From positions 1-13,211 of the forward strand of contig NZ_JASLCE010000065.1 in assembly GCF_030146175.1 (NCBI RefSeq): 13,211 nucleotides of DNA. The letters run 5' to 3'. The stretch comes from Flavobacterium sp. (GTDB lineage Bacteria > Bacteroidota > Bacteroidia > Flavobacteriales > Flavobacteriaceae). The translations under genes and the position numbers were made by a program. Below are positions 1 to 8,409 of this stretch, piece after piece. Every line of letters begins with the position of its first letter. The first letter of the stretch is position 1. Under the pieces are notes generated by a model. The model searched no databases. It had not been told where the DNA came from and was given only the letters and a program-made list of their open reading frames with translations.

Positions 1-1
1 A

Positions 2-304
2 GCAACGGTTTGGATAACCGGGCTTCGCGCCGAACACTCGGCGAACCGGAACAATCTGGAAATCGTACAATGGGACGCGCAATACCAGTTGTACAAATAC
101 AATCCGCTATTGCACTGGACGACTCAGGAAGTGAAAAACTACGCCGAAAAAAACGGTATACCCTATAACATTTTACACGATAAAGGCTTTGTCAGTATAG
201 GCTGCGCACCCTGTACCAGAGCCATAAAAGAAGGTGACGATTTCCGTGCCGGTCGCTGGTGGTGGGAAGAAACCTCCAAAAAAGAATGCGGACTACATCA
301 GTAA
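2..304 (+). CDS. cysH: Adenylylsulfate (APS) reductase, C-terminal part (5' end outside window)
   Basis: This is the last 100 codons of a phosphoadenylyl/adenylyl-sulfate reductase; the reading frame is open from base 2. The family reduces activated sulfate to sulfite with thioredoxin or a similar thiol donor in the cytoplasm. The visible C-terminus holds GCAPCTR, then RAGRWWWE and the terminal KECGLH. KECGLH carries the catalytic cysteine found in all CysH proteins. The GCxPCT cysteine pair is the second half of the CC...CxxC set that binds a 4Fe-4S cluster in APS-specific reductases; E. coli-type PAPS reductases lack it. I therefore infer an APS reductase, which agrees with the absence of an APS kinase gene nearby. 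The first cysteine pair and the nucleotide-binding loop lie off the left edge. cysD begins 20 bases downstream, so the two are probably co-transcribed. Confidence 0.93.
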   Translation, partial: ATVWITGLRAEHSANRNNLEIVQWDAQYQLYKYNPLLHWTTQEVKNYAEKNGIPYNILHDKGFVSIGCAPCTRAIKEGDDFRAGRWWWEETSKKECGLHQ

Positions 305-324
305 ACAACCCTAAAATAAAAGAT

Positions 325-1230
325 ATGAGTGCTACAAAAGAATATTTAAAACAATTAGAAGACGAAGCGATATACATTCTTCGCGAAACCGCGGCACAGT
401 TCGAAAAACCGGCCTTGTTGTTTTCCGGCGGAAAGGATTCGATTGTCTTGGTACATCTGGCCTTAAAAGCGTTCCGACCGGGGAAGTTTCCGTTTCCGTT
501 GGTACATATCGATACGGGACATAATTTTCCGGAAGCCATTGCTTTTCGGGATTATCTGGTCGATCGGATTGGCGAAAAGTTAATTGTCGGTTCGGTGGAA
601 GACAGTATCCGAAAATACAATCTGAAGGAAACACCGGGGCGTTTTCCGTCGCGTAATGCCTTGCAAACCTATACGTTACTGGATATTATTCAGGAAAATG
701 AATTTGATGCCTGTATCGGTGGAGCGCGTCGTGACGAAGAAAAAGCGCGGGCCAAGGAACGCATCTTTTCGGTTCGGGACGATTTTGGACAATGGGATCC
801 AAAATTACAACGCCCGGAATTGTGGGATATCCTAAACGGAAAAATCCAGAAAGGACATAATGTCCGCGTTTTCCCGATTAGCAACTGGACGGAACTGGAC
901 GTGTGGAATTATATCCAGCAAGAGGCTATCGAATTGCCGGAACTCTATTTTGCTCATAACCGGGAATGTATCGTACATCAGGATAAACTGGTCGCAACTT
1001 CCGAATTTATTCAGCCGCTTCCTACCGATACCGTGGTTGTGGAAAAAGTGCGCTACCGAACCGTTGGCGATATGACCTGTACGGCGGCTGTTCCGTCGGA
1101 TGCCGAAACGATTCAGGATATAATCGATGACATTATCCAGACGCGGATTAGCGAAAGAGGGCAAACCCGATTGGATGATCAATTATCGGAAGCCGCAATG
1201 GAAGACCGTAAAAAACAAGGTTATTTTTAA
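325..1230 (+). CDS. cysD: Sulfate adenylyltransferase subunit 2 (small, ATP-pyrophosphatase subunit)
   Basis: CysD is the catalytic small subunit of ATP sulfurylase. With the GTPase CysN it makes APS and pyrophosphate from ATP and sulfate. The protein is 301 residues, close to the 302 of E. coli CysD. The PP-loop SGGKDS lies at residues 34-39, and typical family segments follow (HIDTGHNFPE; GGARRDEEKARAKER; WTELDVWNYI). The C-terminus MEDRKKQGYF is also characteristic. I chose ATG 325 because MSATKEYLKQLEDEAIYILRE matches the usual N-terminus; the frame is open upstream to 259, but that would overlap cysH. Only 20 bases separate it from cysH and 26 from cysN, which supports one operon. There is no Shine-Dalgarno motif, only an A-rich leader, as is normal for this phylum. 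Confidence 0.97.
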   Translation: MSATKEYLKQLEDEAIYILRETAAQFEKPALLFSGGKDSIVLVHLALKAFRPGKFPFPLVHIDTGHNFPEAIAFRDYLVDRIGEKLIVGSVEDSIRKYNLKETPGRFPSRNALQTYTLLDIIQENEFDACIGGARRDEEKARAKERIFSVRDDFGQWDPKLQRPELWDILNGKIQKGHNVRVFPISNWTELDVWNYIQQEAIELPELYFAHNRECIVHQDKLVATSEFIQPLPTDTVVVEKVRYRTVGDMTCTAAVPSDAETIQDIIDDIIQTRISERGQTRLDDQLSEAAMEDRKKQGYF

Positions 1231-1256
1231 AAACAACACCTCTAAAAACATAAAAA

Positions 1257-2492
1257 ATGAACACATTAAAATTTATAACAGCCGGAAATGTAGACGATGG
1301 TAAAAGTACGCTGATCGGGCGTTTGCTTTACGATTCCGATAGTATTCATACCGACCAGTTGGGCGTTTTGCAAAAGCAAACCAAACAGGAAAATGTTGCG
1401 ATCGATTTATCGTTGATCACCGACGGACTTCGAGCCGAACGGGAACAGGGAATTACGATCGATGTGGCCTATAAATATTTTGCCACTTCGAGACGGAAAT
1501 TTATCATCGCCGATGCGCCCGGACATGAACAATATACTAGGAATATGATTACCGGAGCGTCAAATTCCGATTTGATCATTGTTCTGGTGGATGCGCGTAA
1601 AGGAATTACCACGCAAACCAAACGTCATGCGAGTGTGGGTTCGTTAATGGGGATCAAAAAGGCCATTATCGCGATCAATAAAATTGATTTAGTGGAGTAT
1701 TCTGAAGCGGTTTTTAATACGATTAAAGCCGATTTTGAAGCGATTCGTTCGGAATTAACCTATGATGAAATCGCATATATCCCCGTTAGCGCACTGGTGG
1801 GCGATAATATCGTAACGAAATCGGAAAACACGCCCTGGTTTGAAGGCGATGCATTGTTAAGTACGCTGGAACATATTGAGATTCCGACAAAAGAAAATCT
1901 CGTAGCCCGTTTTCAGGTGCAATGGGTGATTCGGCCTAAAGATGAGGAAAATCACGATTACCGCGGATATGCCGGGCAAATCCTAAGCGGAAGTTATGCC
2001 ACAGGCGATTCGGTAGTGATTTTACCTTCGGGAATTGAAACAAAAATTATAAAAATTGAAAGGCATCAGGAAGTGGTCAATCAGGCTACGGCTGGTGACA
2101 ATGTGGTACTTCATCTGGGGCATAATATCGATATCAGTAGAGGCGATACGATTGTAAAAGCCAATGCCTTACCGCTCACGTCAAATGAATTAAAAGCCTG
2201 GATTTGCTGGTTGGATACGGCACCATTACAAATCGGAAAAACCTATCTGCTACAACATCGTTTTAAAACAGTACGCGTAAAAATCCAGGCGGTCGATCGG
2301 AAATGGGATGTCAACCAATGGCAATTTGATCAGACGCATGAACTTGGCATTAATGACATTGGTCAGATTGCCCTACGTTCGAGTCAGCCGTTGTTTTTTG
2401 ATCCTTTTGCCGAAAATTCCCGAAACGGAAATGCCATTTTGGTCGACGAAACAACGTTCAATACGGTAGGTGCTTTAATGTTTTTACCCTAA
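1257..2492 (+). CDS. cysN: Sulfate adenylyltransferase subunit 1 (GTPase subunit)
   Basis: CysN is the EF-Tu-like GTPase that couples GTP hydrolysis to APS formation by CysD. The G1 loop GNVDDGKST is at residues 10-18, the switch-I type segment GITID at 65-69, DAPGH (G3) at 86-90 and NKID (G4) at 141-144. Beta-barrel domains follow from about residue 210. At 411 residues it is shorter than the 475 of E. coli CysN. It ends soon after the second barrel domain and carries no C-terminal APS-kinase (CysC) domain, so it is not a CysNC fusion. No frameshift or gap is evident, and the short form reads as intact. It sits between cysD and cysE, with cysE starting only 4 bases after its stop codon. Confidence 0.97.
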   Translation: MNTLKFITAGNVDDGKSTLIGRLLYDSDSIHTDQLGVLQKQTKQENVAIDLSLITDGLRAEREQGITIDVAYKYFATSRRKFIIADAPGHEQYTRNMITGASNSDLIIVLVDARKGITTQTKRHASVGSLMGIKKAIIAINKIDLVEYSEAVFNTIKADFEAIRSELTYDEIAYIPVSALVGDNIVTKSENTPWFEGDALLSTLEHIEIPTKENLVARFQVQWVIRPKDEENHDYRGYAGQILSGSYATGDSVVILPSGIETKIIKIERHQEVVNQATAGDNVVLHLGHNIDISRGDTIVKANALPLTSNELKAWICWLDTAPLQIGKTYLLQHRFKTVRVKIQAVDRKWDVNQWQFDQTHELGINDIGQIALRSSQPLFFDPFAENSRNGNAILVDETTFNTVGALMFLP

Positions 2493-2496
2493 AGCA

Positions 2497-3309
2497 ATGG
2501 AACATCCGTTATACCGAAAAAATAAGGGAAACCACGAACGGATTCCCGATAAGGTAAAAACCGGGATATGGATCGAAAAGCTGTTTAACTGGCTTTTTGC
2601 GATCGATGCCGAATTGGACAATTATACCGTCTTCTTGGAAAAAGAAAAGGAATTGCAGTCGGAACTGACCGAAATAGTAAAATACGTACTGACAGATGAA
2701 CAAGCCCAAATCGTAACAAACACCTTTTTTGAATCACTGGAAACCGTTCACGACTTACTGGAAGCCGATTTAGAAACCATTTTTAATTTCGATCCGGCGG
2801 CAAAATCCAGAAATGAAGTACTCGCGGCATATCCCGGTTTTTTTGCCATTGTAGTCTACCGTCTGGCGCATTTGCTCTGGAAAAGTCACGTACCGGTGGT
2901 TCCAAGATTGATTTCAGAATATGTACATAGCAAAACCGGTATCGACATCCATCCGGGAGCAAAAATCGGTGCTCGTTTTTTTATTGATCATGGAACAGGT
3001 GTGGTCATCGGAGAAACGACAGTTATTGGTAATGATGTTAAAATATACCAGGGTGTGACATTGGGCGCCTTAAACGTGAGTAAAGATAAAGCCGAAGAAA
3101 AAAGACATCCCACGATTGGTAACAATGTGATCATCTATGCCAATGCAACCATCTTGGGTGGCGAAACGCATATTGGCGATGATGCCATTATCGGCGGAAA
3201 TGTATGGATCACGCAGTCGGTTCCCAAAAAATCACTGGTTTATCACAAAAGTGAGATCGTCATTAAAAACAAAGCTCCCTTTCCGGAGCCCATCAATTTT
3301 GTCATATAA
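2497..3309 (+). CDS. cysE: Serine O-acetyltransferase
   Basis: CysE acetylates L-serine with acetyl-CoA to give O-acetylserine, the carbon acceptor for sulfide. The 270-residue protein has a helical N-terminal domain (about 1-140) and a left-handed beta-helix of hexapeptide repeats (about 150-245). [11 protein letters not shown] and [12 protein letters not shown] match the catalytic region; Asp150 and His165 keep the same 15-residue spacing as the E. coli Asp143/His158 dyad. The last residue is Ile (PINFVI). In known cysteine synthase complexes the C-terminal Ile of CysE inserts into the CysK active site, so the tail and the adjacent cysteine synthase gene suggest such a complex here (inference). 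ATG 2497 comes 4 bases after the cysN stop, pointing to translational coupling. A run of charged residues at 47-60 ([12 protein letters not shown]) may form a coiled coil. Confidence 0.95.
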   Translation: MEHPLYRKNKGNHERIPDKVKTGIWIEKLFNWLFAIDAELDNYTVFLEKEKELQSELTEIVKYVLTDEQAQIVTNTFFESLETVHDLLEADLETIFNFDPAAKSRNEVLAAYPGFFAIVVYRLAHLLWKSHVPVVPRLISEYVHSKTGIDIHPGAKIGARFFIDHGTGVVIGETTVIGNDVKIYQGVTLGALNVSKDKAEEKRHPTIGNNVIIYANATILGGETHIGDDAIIGGNVWITQSVPKKSLVYHKSEIVIKNKAPFPEPINFVI

Positions 3310-3330
3310 AACAACTAAAAAAATAGAATC

Positions 3331-4242
3331 ATGAAAGCAAATACAATTTTAGAAACAATAGGAAATACACCGGTTGTCCGACTTCAGAAGCTTTTTGGAG
3401 ACTCCAAAAAAGTATGGATCAAACTCGAAAAAAACAATCCGGGTAATAGTATTAAAGACCGTATCGCGTTGGCGATGATCGAAGATGCGGAACAAAAAGG
3501 CATCCTGAAACCGGGGAGCGTTATTATTGAACCAACTTCAGGAAATACCGGTATCGGATTGGCTTTGGTTGGTGCCGTTAAAGGCTATCGGGTCATTCTG
3601 GTCATGCCGGAATCGATGAGTATCGAACGTCGGAAATTAATGGAAATCTATGGTGCCGAATTTGAACTGACACCACGGGAAAAGGGAATGAAAGGCGCCA
3701 TCGAAAAAGCCAACGAACTGGTAACGCAAATCCCGAATGCCTGGTCGCCACAACAGTTTGATAACCCGGCTAACGTAGCCATTCACGAAAAAACAACGGC
3801 ACAGGAATTAATTCAAGATTTTCCGGAAGGTATCGATTACCTGATTACCGGAGTAGGTACCGGCGGACATATTACCGGTGTTGCGAAAGTTTTAAAAGCC
3901 AAATTTCCAAAACTACAAGTAATCGCTGTCGAACCGGAATTATCACCGGTGTTAAGTGGCGGTGAACCTGGACCACACCCGTTACAGGGAATTGGAGCCG
4001 GATTTGTGCCTTCGGTTTTACAACCGGAATTATTGGACGAAATTATACAAATCGGCAAGGATGAAGCTTTTGATTATGCCCGTAAGGTGGCAAAAGAAGA
4101 AGGAATTCTGGTCGGAATTTCAACCGGAGCGTCATTGGCGGCTGTAGCCCGAAAAATTCCACAAATCCCGGATGGTGCTACAATTGTCACTTTTAATTAT
4201 GATACTGGTGAACGTTACCTTTCGATCGAAGGGCTGTATTAA
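3331..4242 (+). CDS. cysK: Cysteine synthase (O-acetylserine sulfhydrylase), CysK-like
   Basis: This PLP enzyme makes L-cysteine from O-acetylserine and sulfide. The PLP lysine is Lys42 in NPGNSIKDR, the substrate-carboxylate loop TSGNTG is at 69-74, and the phosphate-binding GTGGH is at 176-180. The segment [20 protein letters not shown] (209-228) is typical of the CysK rather than the CysM branch, although the 303-residue length equals that of E. coli CysM. Some databases may label it cysM. The late loop reads GISTGAS where GISSGA is usual in CysK; Thr for Ser near the PLP ring nitrogen is conservative. It lies 21 bases after cysE, whose product would supply its substrate and could bind its active site through a C-terminal Ile. 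Confidence 0.95.
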   Translation: MKANTILETIGNTPVVRLQKLFGDSKKVWIKLEKNNPGNSIKDRIALAMIEDAEQKGILKPGSVIIEPTSGNTGIGLALVGAVKGYRVILVMPESMSIERRKLMEIYGAEFELTPREKGMKGAIEKANELVTQIPNAWSPQQFDNPANVAIHEKTTAQELIQDFPEGIDYLITGVGTGGHITGVAKVLKAKFPKLQVIAVEPELSPVLSGGEPGPHPLQGIGAGFVPSVLQPELLDEIIQIGKDEAFDYARKVAKEEGILVGISTGASLAAVARKIPQIPDGATIVTFNYDTGERYLSIEGLY

Positions 4243-4274
4243 TCCTGAAATAAACTAAGAAAACTAAAAAAACA

Positions 4275-5090
4275 ATGAGTATAGAAAATAAAGGGAAAGT
4301 CATTTTAGCCGGAGCCGGTCCGGGTGATCCCGATTTAATAAGTGTAAAAGCGATCCGGTATCTGCAAACGGCAGATGTAATCCTGACCGATCGTCTGGTT
4401 GCGCCACAACTAATTGCCGATAATGCGCGTAAGGAGGCCATCATTATTTACGTTGGAAAACAATGTTCGAAAGGAATCCATACGCCGCAAAGCGATATCA
4501 ATACGTTAATGGTGGAATTTGCGCTACAGGGAAAGTTGGTCGTACGACTTAAGGGAGGCGATGCATCGTTGTTTTCGAATATACTGGACGAACTGGAAGT
4601 ACTCAAAGCCAATGCGATTCCGTATGAAATCGTACCCGGAATCTCCGCGGCTTTTGGTGCGGCAGCCTATACCGGTATTCCGTTAACGGCGAGAGGATTG
4701 GCACGTGGTGTGCGTTTCCTGACTTTATTCGATCTGGCATCGGTCACTCCGGAGCAATGGGCCGATTGGGGAACGACAGACGATACCCTTGTTTTCTATA
4801 TGAGTGGCCAACGATTACAACAATTGGCCGGTTATCTGTTAGCCAACAATGTTGATCAAACTAAAGGACTGGCCGTGATTCAACAAGCGACAACGCCTTA
4901 TCAAAAAACCAGGGTGTTTTCGTTTGCAGAATTAAAAACCAAGGAATTACCCGAGTTTGGTTATGTACCGACCTTATTAATAGTCGGGAAAGTGGTACAG
5001 TTGCACGAACAATTTGCCTGGTTCCGGGAGCAATCTAAAAACACTTCGTATTTCGATAATCATATAATAAACTTCCAACATGCTAGCTGA
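4275..5090 (+). CDS. cobA: Uroporphyrinogen-III C-methyltransferase (SUMT)
   Basis: SUMT uses two S-adenosylmethionine molecules to convert uroporphyrinogen III to precorrin-2, the first step of siroheme synthesis. The 271-residue protein shows the family motifs in order: GAGPGDP at 13-19, VGKQ with a following HTPQSDIN (about 60-76), VRLKGGD at 90-96, VPGIS at 120-124 and GIPLTARG at 134-141. Two departures from the common pattern are visible: VRLKGGDASLFSN in place of GGDPF(I/V)FGRG, and GIPLTARG in place of GIPLTHR. The rest is well conserved, so I still expect SUMT activity. It is not fused to the CysG dehydrogenase/ferrochelatase part; that domain is encoded at the end of the operon. Its last 11 bases overlap the start of cysJ. 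Confidence 0.92.
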   Translation: MSIENKGKVILAGAGPGDPDLISVKAIRYLQTADVILTDRLVAPQLIADNARKEAIIIYVGKQCSKGIHTPQSDINTLMVEFALQGKLVVRLKGGDASLFSNILDELEVLKANAIPYEIVPGISAAFGAAAYTGIPLTARGLARGVRFLTLFDLASVTPEQWADWGTTDDTLVFYMSGQRLQQLAGYLLANNVDQTKGLAVIQQATTPYQKTRVFSFAELKTKELPEFGYVPTLLIVGKVVQLHEQFAWFREQSKNTSYFDNHIINFQHAS

Positions 5091-6735
5091 AAATAAATTA
5101 GAGGTACTAAAAGATCTGGTGCGACAGTATTCCCGTGAAGAAATTATCTGGACCAATGGCTATCTGGCCGGATTACTGGCGCAAAATGACGTACAGGGAT
5201 CAAAAGAAACGGTAGTGCCTGTTTCGGTAAAACCAACGATTATTTACGGAACTGAAACCGGTAATTCTAAAAAACTGGCCACGCAGTTACAAACGGTTTT
5301 CAAAAAAAACAAAATCCAGTCGAAAGTGATCGATGCATTTCAATATCCGGTGGAAAAACTGGAAAAAGAAGACTTTCTGATTGTGATCATGAGTACGCAA
5401 GGTGAAGGCGATCCGCCACAAAATGCGGTTAAATTTTTTGACAATATCAGTAATAGCAACGTCAATCTTTCAAAAACCCGTTTTGCGGTTTTAGGATTGG
5501 GTGATTCGTCCTATCCGTTGTTTTGTAAAGCGGGTGAAGATCTAGACGAACAACTTGCACGACTTGGTGGACAACGCGCATTGCCGTTTCAGAAAGCCGA
5601 TGTGGATTTTAGTCCGGTTGCCGAAAAATGGTTTGCCGAAATCCTGGAAAGTCTGCAACAAATAACGGTTGGAAAAGCGGTTGTAAATTCATCGGTTGCT
5701 ACTCCGGTAACACAAAAGAAAACGTTTACTGGTATTGTACGGCATAAGGTCGTTTTAAACGATCGCGGTTCGAATAAAGAAACGCATCATATTGAAATCG
5801 AAACTGACGAACCGGTGGTATACGAACCGGGCGATGCGATCGGTTTTTATCCGGAAAATGCTACAACGGAAACATTGGAAATTGCAACATTGTTACAAGC
5901 CGCTTCCCGTAGTGATGAACTGAAAACCAAAAATATCAGAGGACTTTCGAAAAAATCACTGGAAGCACTTTCGAACCTATTGGGTGTGTCTATTACCGAA
6001 ACAAAAGCCGATTTACTGGATATTCTACAAAAATATCCAATCGATGCGAAAGTCACCTTCGATGCCGTTATCGGATTGTTATTGCCCATTGCGCCACGTT
6101 TGTATTCGATCGCATCGGCTGCCGAAGCGCACGACGGAGAAATCCATATAACGGTTAATCGCAATGTGTTTACAGTAGACGGTATTCCGAAATCCGGGTT
6201 GTGTTCGCAGTTTTTAGCCGATTTTCCAAAGGAGGGAAGTCTTCCGTTTTACATTCATAAAAATCCAAATTTCCGATTGCCCGATCCGGATAAAGATATC
6301 ATTATGATTGGTCCCGGAACCGGAATCGCTCCGTTCCGTAGTTTTCTGGCGCACCGCGATGCTACCGCTGCCGAAGGGAAAAACTGGTTGTTTTTTGGCG
6401 AGCAGCATTTTGTGTCCGATTTCTATTATCAGACCGAAATACAGGAATGGCTCGCAACCGGAGTACTAACGCGATTGGATACGGCTTTTTCAAGAGATCA
6501 GAAACATAAAATTTATGTACAGGATCGCTTAAAACAAAACGCAAAAGCGGTGAGTGAATGGTTGAATAACGGTGCTTATCTCTATATCTGCGGTCAAAAA
6601 GAACCGATGAGTACTGATGTTGAAAATACCTTGCTGGAGATTATCGCTACTGAAAAAAAGATCAGTAGTGCCGAGGCAAAGACAATTTTGGAAAACCTTG
6701 AGTCAGAAGGACGTTATCTGAAAGACGTATACTAA
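5080..6735 (+). CDS. cysJ: Assimilatory sulfite reductase, flavoprotein (alpha) subunit
   Basis: CysJ passes electrons from NADPH through FAD and FMN to the CysI hemoprotein. The 551 residues hold a flavodoxin-like FMN domain (YGTETGNS 56-63, TQGEGDPP 106-113, LGLGDSSY 138-145), a ferredoxin-reductase-like FAD domain (RLYSIAS 340-346, GLCSQFL about 377-383) and an NADPH domain (GPGTGIAPFRSF 411-422, FFGEQH 438-443, then FSRDQ and YICGQ). It ends in YLKDVY, with the aromatic C-terminus usual for this fold. It is about 50 residues shorter than E. coli CysJ (599), partly because the segment before the FMN domain and the linker (about 190-215) are compact. ATG 5080 overlaps the cobA stop by 11 bases, suggesting coupled translation. 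cysI follows 24 bases later. Confidence 0.96.
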   Translation: MLAENKLEVLKDLVRQYSREEIIWTNGYLAGLLAQNDVQGSKETVVPVSVKPTIIYGTETGNSKKLATQLQTVFKKNKIQSKVIDAFQYPVEKLEKEDFLIVIMSTQGEGDPPQNAVKFFDNISNSNVNLSKTRFAVLGLGDSSYPLFCKAGEDLDEQLARLGGQRALPFQKADVDFSPVAEKWFAEILESLQQITVGKAVVNSSVATPVTQKKTFTGIVRHKVVLNDRGSNKETHHIEIETDEPVVYEPGDAIGFYPENATTETLEIATLLQAASRSDELKTKNIRGLSKKSLEALSNLLGVSITETKADLLDILQKYPIDAKVTFDAVIGLLLPIAPRLYSIASAAEAHDGEIHITVNRNVFTVDGIPKSGLCSQFLADFPKEGSLPFYIHKNPNFRLPDPDKDIIMIGPGTGIAPFRSFLAHRDATAAEGKNWLFFGEQHFVSDFYYQTEIQEWLATGVLTRLDTAFSRDQKHKIYVQDRLKQNAKAVSEWLNNGAYLYICGQKEPMSTDVENTLLEIIATEKKISSAEAKTILENLESEGRYLKDVY

Positions 6736-6759
6736 GCAAACATTAAATTGAACGATACT

Positions 6760-8409
6760 ATGAGTAACGATAAATTATCCCCGATTGAAACGATTAAAGT
6801 GAATAGTGACGGACTTCGCGGGACCTTAAAAGAAAGTTTAAACGATAACCACACCGGAAATGTACGTCCCGACGATGAAGCATTGGTCAAATTCCACGGA
6901 ATGTATGTTCAGGACGACCGCGACAGAAGAGCGGAAAGAGCCGAAAAAAAACTGGATAAACTCTATTCGTTTATGATCCGTTTGCGTATTCCGGGTGGTG
7001 TTATTTCGGCCGATCAATGGTTGGCGACACATGCGATTTCCGAAGAATACGGTACCGGAATCCTTAAAATCACAACCCGTCAGACGTTACAGTTACACGG
7101 TTTATTAAAACACCAGTTACAACCTACAATACAGGGTTTTCTGTTGGCAAAACTCGATTCGATTGCCGCTTGTGGCGACGTTAACCGAAATGTAATTTGT
7201 AGTTCGCATCCGCAGGTTTCGCCCTTATATCAGCAGATTTACGATTATGCAGATACCATTTCAACCCTGTTATTGCCTAAAACGCAATCGTATTATGAAG
7301 TGTGGATCGACGGTGAAAAAGCATACGAACGCTCTTCGGAAGCCGACCCGCTATATGAAGACCGTTACCTGCCGAGAAAGTTTAAAATTGCAATCGCGAT
7401 TCCACCAACGAACGATGTGGATGTATTTGCCAATGATATCGGACTGATTGCTATTATCAAAGACGGACAATTGAAAGGATTTAATATCGCGATTGGCGGC
7501 GGATTGGCCACCACGCACGGAAATCCGAATACGTATTCGCGACTGGCGACGATTATTGGTTTTACCGATACGGAAGAAAAAACACTCAAAGCGGTATACG
7601 AGATTCTGACGATTCAGCGGGATTATGGAAACCGTAGCGACCGCAAACTTTCCCGCTTAAAATATACCGTCGATAAACTTGGCGTGGATGCGTTTAAAAA
7701 GGAACTGGAAAAACGGATTGGTTTCGAATTATTACCGGAAGAATCCTATACTTTTACCGAACGAAACGATCGTTACGGATGGCAGCAAAACCACGAAAAG
7801 AAATGGTTTTATACCTTGTTTATTGAACATGGAGTGATTAAACCCTATCAAAAGCAATTCCTTTTGGAACTGGCAGAATTACAGTTGTCCGATTTCCGGT
7901 TTACCTGTAATCAGAACCTGATTCTAGGGAATATTGCCGAAACGGCTAAAAGCAGGGTAGAAGCGTTGCTTGCTAAATATCAGATAGAAGAGCGCGATAG
8001 TGCGATGCGAAAAAGTTCGATGGCTTGTGTGGCATTGCCTACGTGTCCGCTGGCGCTGGCCGAAGCACAACGGTATTTGCCGGAACTGGTTACGAAAATC
8101 GAACCGTTTCTAAAAAAATACGAACTGGATCAGGACGAAATCAGCATCCGGATGACGGGTTGTCCGAACGGCTGTGGTCGACCGTATCTGGCGGAAATCG
8201 GATTGGTTGGTACCGGACCGGGTCAGTATAACCTGATGTTGGGTGGCGACCGTTTGGGAAATCGCCTGAATCAGATTTATAAAAAACAATTAAACGAAAA
8301 CGAAATACTAACGGAACTCGATATACTTTTTGATCAGTATACTAAAGAACGCTTACACTATGAGACATTTGGGGATTTTACATTTCGGAAATACTTTTCC
8401 GTCAATTAA
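6760..8409 (+). CDS. cysI: Assimilatory sulfite reductase, hemoprotein (beta) subunit
   Basis: CysI reduces sulfite to sulfide by six electrons at a coupled siroheme/4Fe-4S centre. The 549-residue protein has the four cluster cysteines in the standard pattern: Cys423 and Cys429 (ACVALPTCP), Cys468 and Cys472 (TGCPNGCGRP). The anion-binding basic residues match E. coli CysI: Arg107 (TTRQT), Arg143 (DVNRNV), and Lys207/Lys209 (LPRKFK). The siroheme-side segment AEIGLVGTGPGQYNLMLGGD (478-497) is typical. I chose ATG 6760 (MSNDKLSPIE); an in-frame TTG at 6748 would add four residues but is less likely. Reduction is expected to be NADPH-driven because cysJ lies directly upstream. The last 50 bases overlap the next gene as I have called it. 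Confidence 0.96.
   Translation: MSNDKLSPIETIKVNSDGLRGTLKESLNDNHTGNVRPDDEALVKFHGMYVQDDRDRRAERAEKKLDKLYSFMIRLRIPGGVISADQWLATHAISEEYGTGILKITTRQTLQLHGLLKHQLQPTIQGFLLAKLDSIAACGDVNRNVICSSHPQVSPLYQQIYDYADTISTLLLPKTQSYYEVWIDGEKAYERSSEADPLYEDRYLPRKFKIAIAIPPTNDVDVFANDIGLIAIIKDGQLKGFNIAIGGGLATTHGNPNTYSRLATIIGFTDTEEKTLKAVYEILTIQRDYGNRSDRKLSRLKYTVDKLGVDAFKKELEKRIGFELLPEESYTFTERNDRYGWQQNHEKKWFYTLFIEHGVIKPYQKQFLLELAELQLSDFRFTCNQNLILGNIAETAKSRVEALLAKYQIEERDSAMRKSSMACVALPTCPLALAEAQRYLPELVTKIEPFLKKYELDQDEISIRMTGCPNGCGRPYLAEIGLVGTGPGQYNLMLGGDRLGNRLNQIYKKQLNENEILTELDILFDQYTKERLHYETFGDFTFRKYFSVN

Noticed and set aside
259..324. Upstream extension of cysD to 259
   Set aside because: The frame is open, but these 22 codons overlap the conserved C-terminus of cysH and do not match the CysD family; the natural start is ATG 325.
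832..1182. Long minus-strand open frame within cysD
   Set aside because: It lies wholly inside cysD, matches no recognisable protein and is best explained by codon bias leaving the opposite strand open.
1231..1256. Possible attenuator or riboswitch between cys genes
   Set aside because: Operon spacers are only 4-32 bases and A-rich, with no stem-loop; any leader control would lie upstream of the window.
5847..6164. Minus-strand open frame within cysJ
   Set aside because: It is fully contained in the FAD-domain coding region of cysJ, with no promoter, family resemblance or neighbour to support it.
6748..6759. TTG start for cysI
   Set aside because: It adds only four residues (MNDT) before a good ATG at 6760; no ribosome-binding signal favours it.
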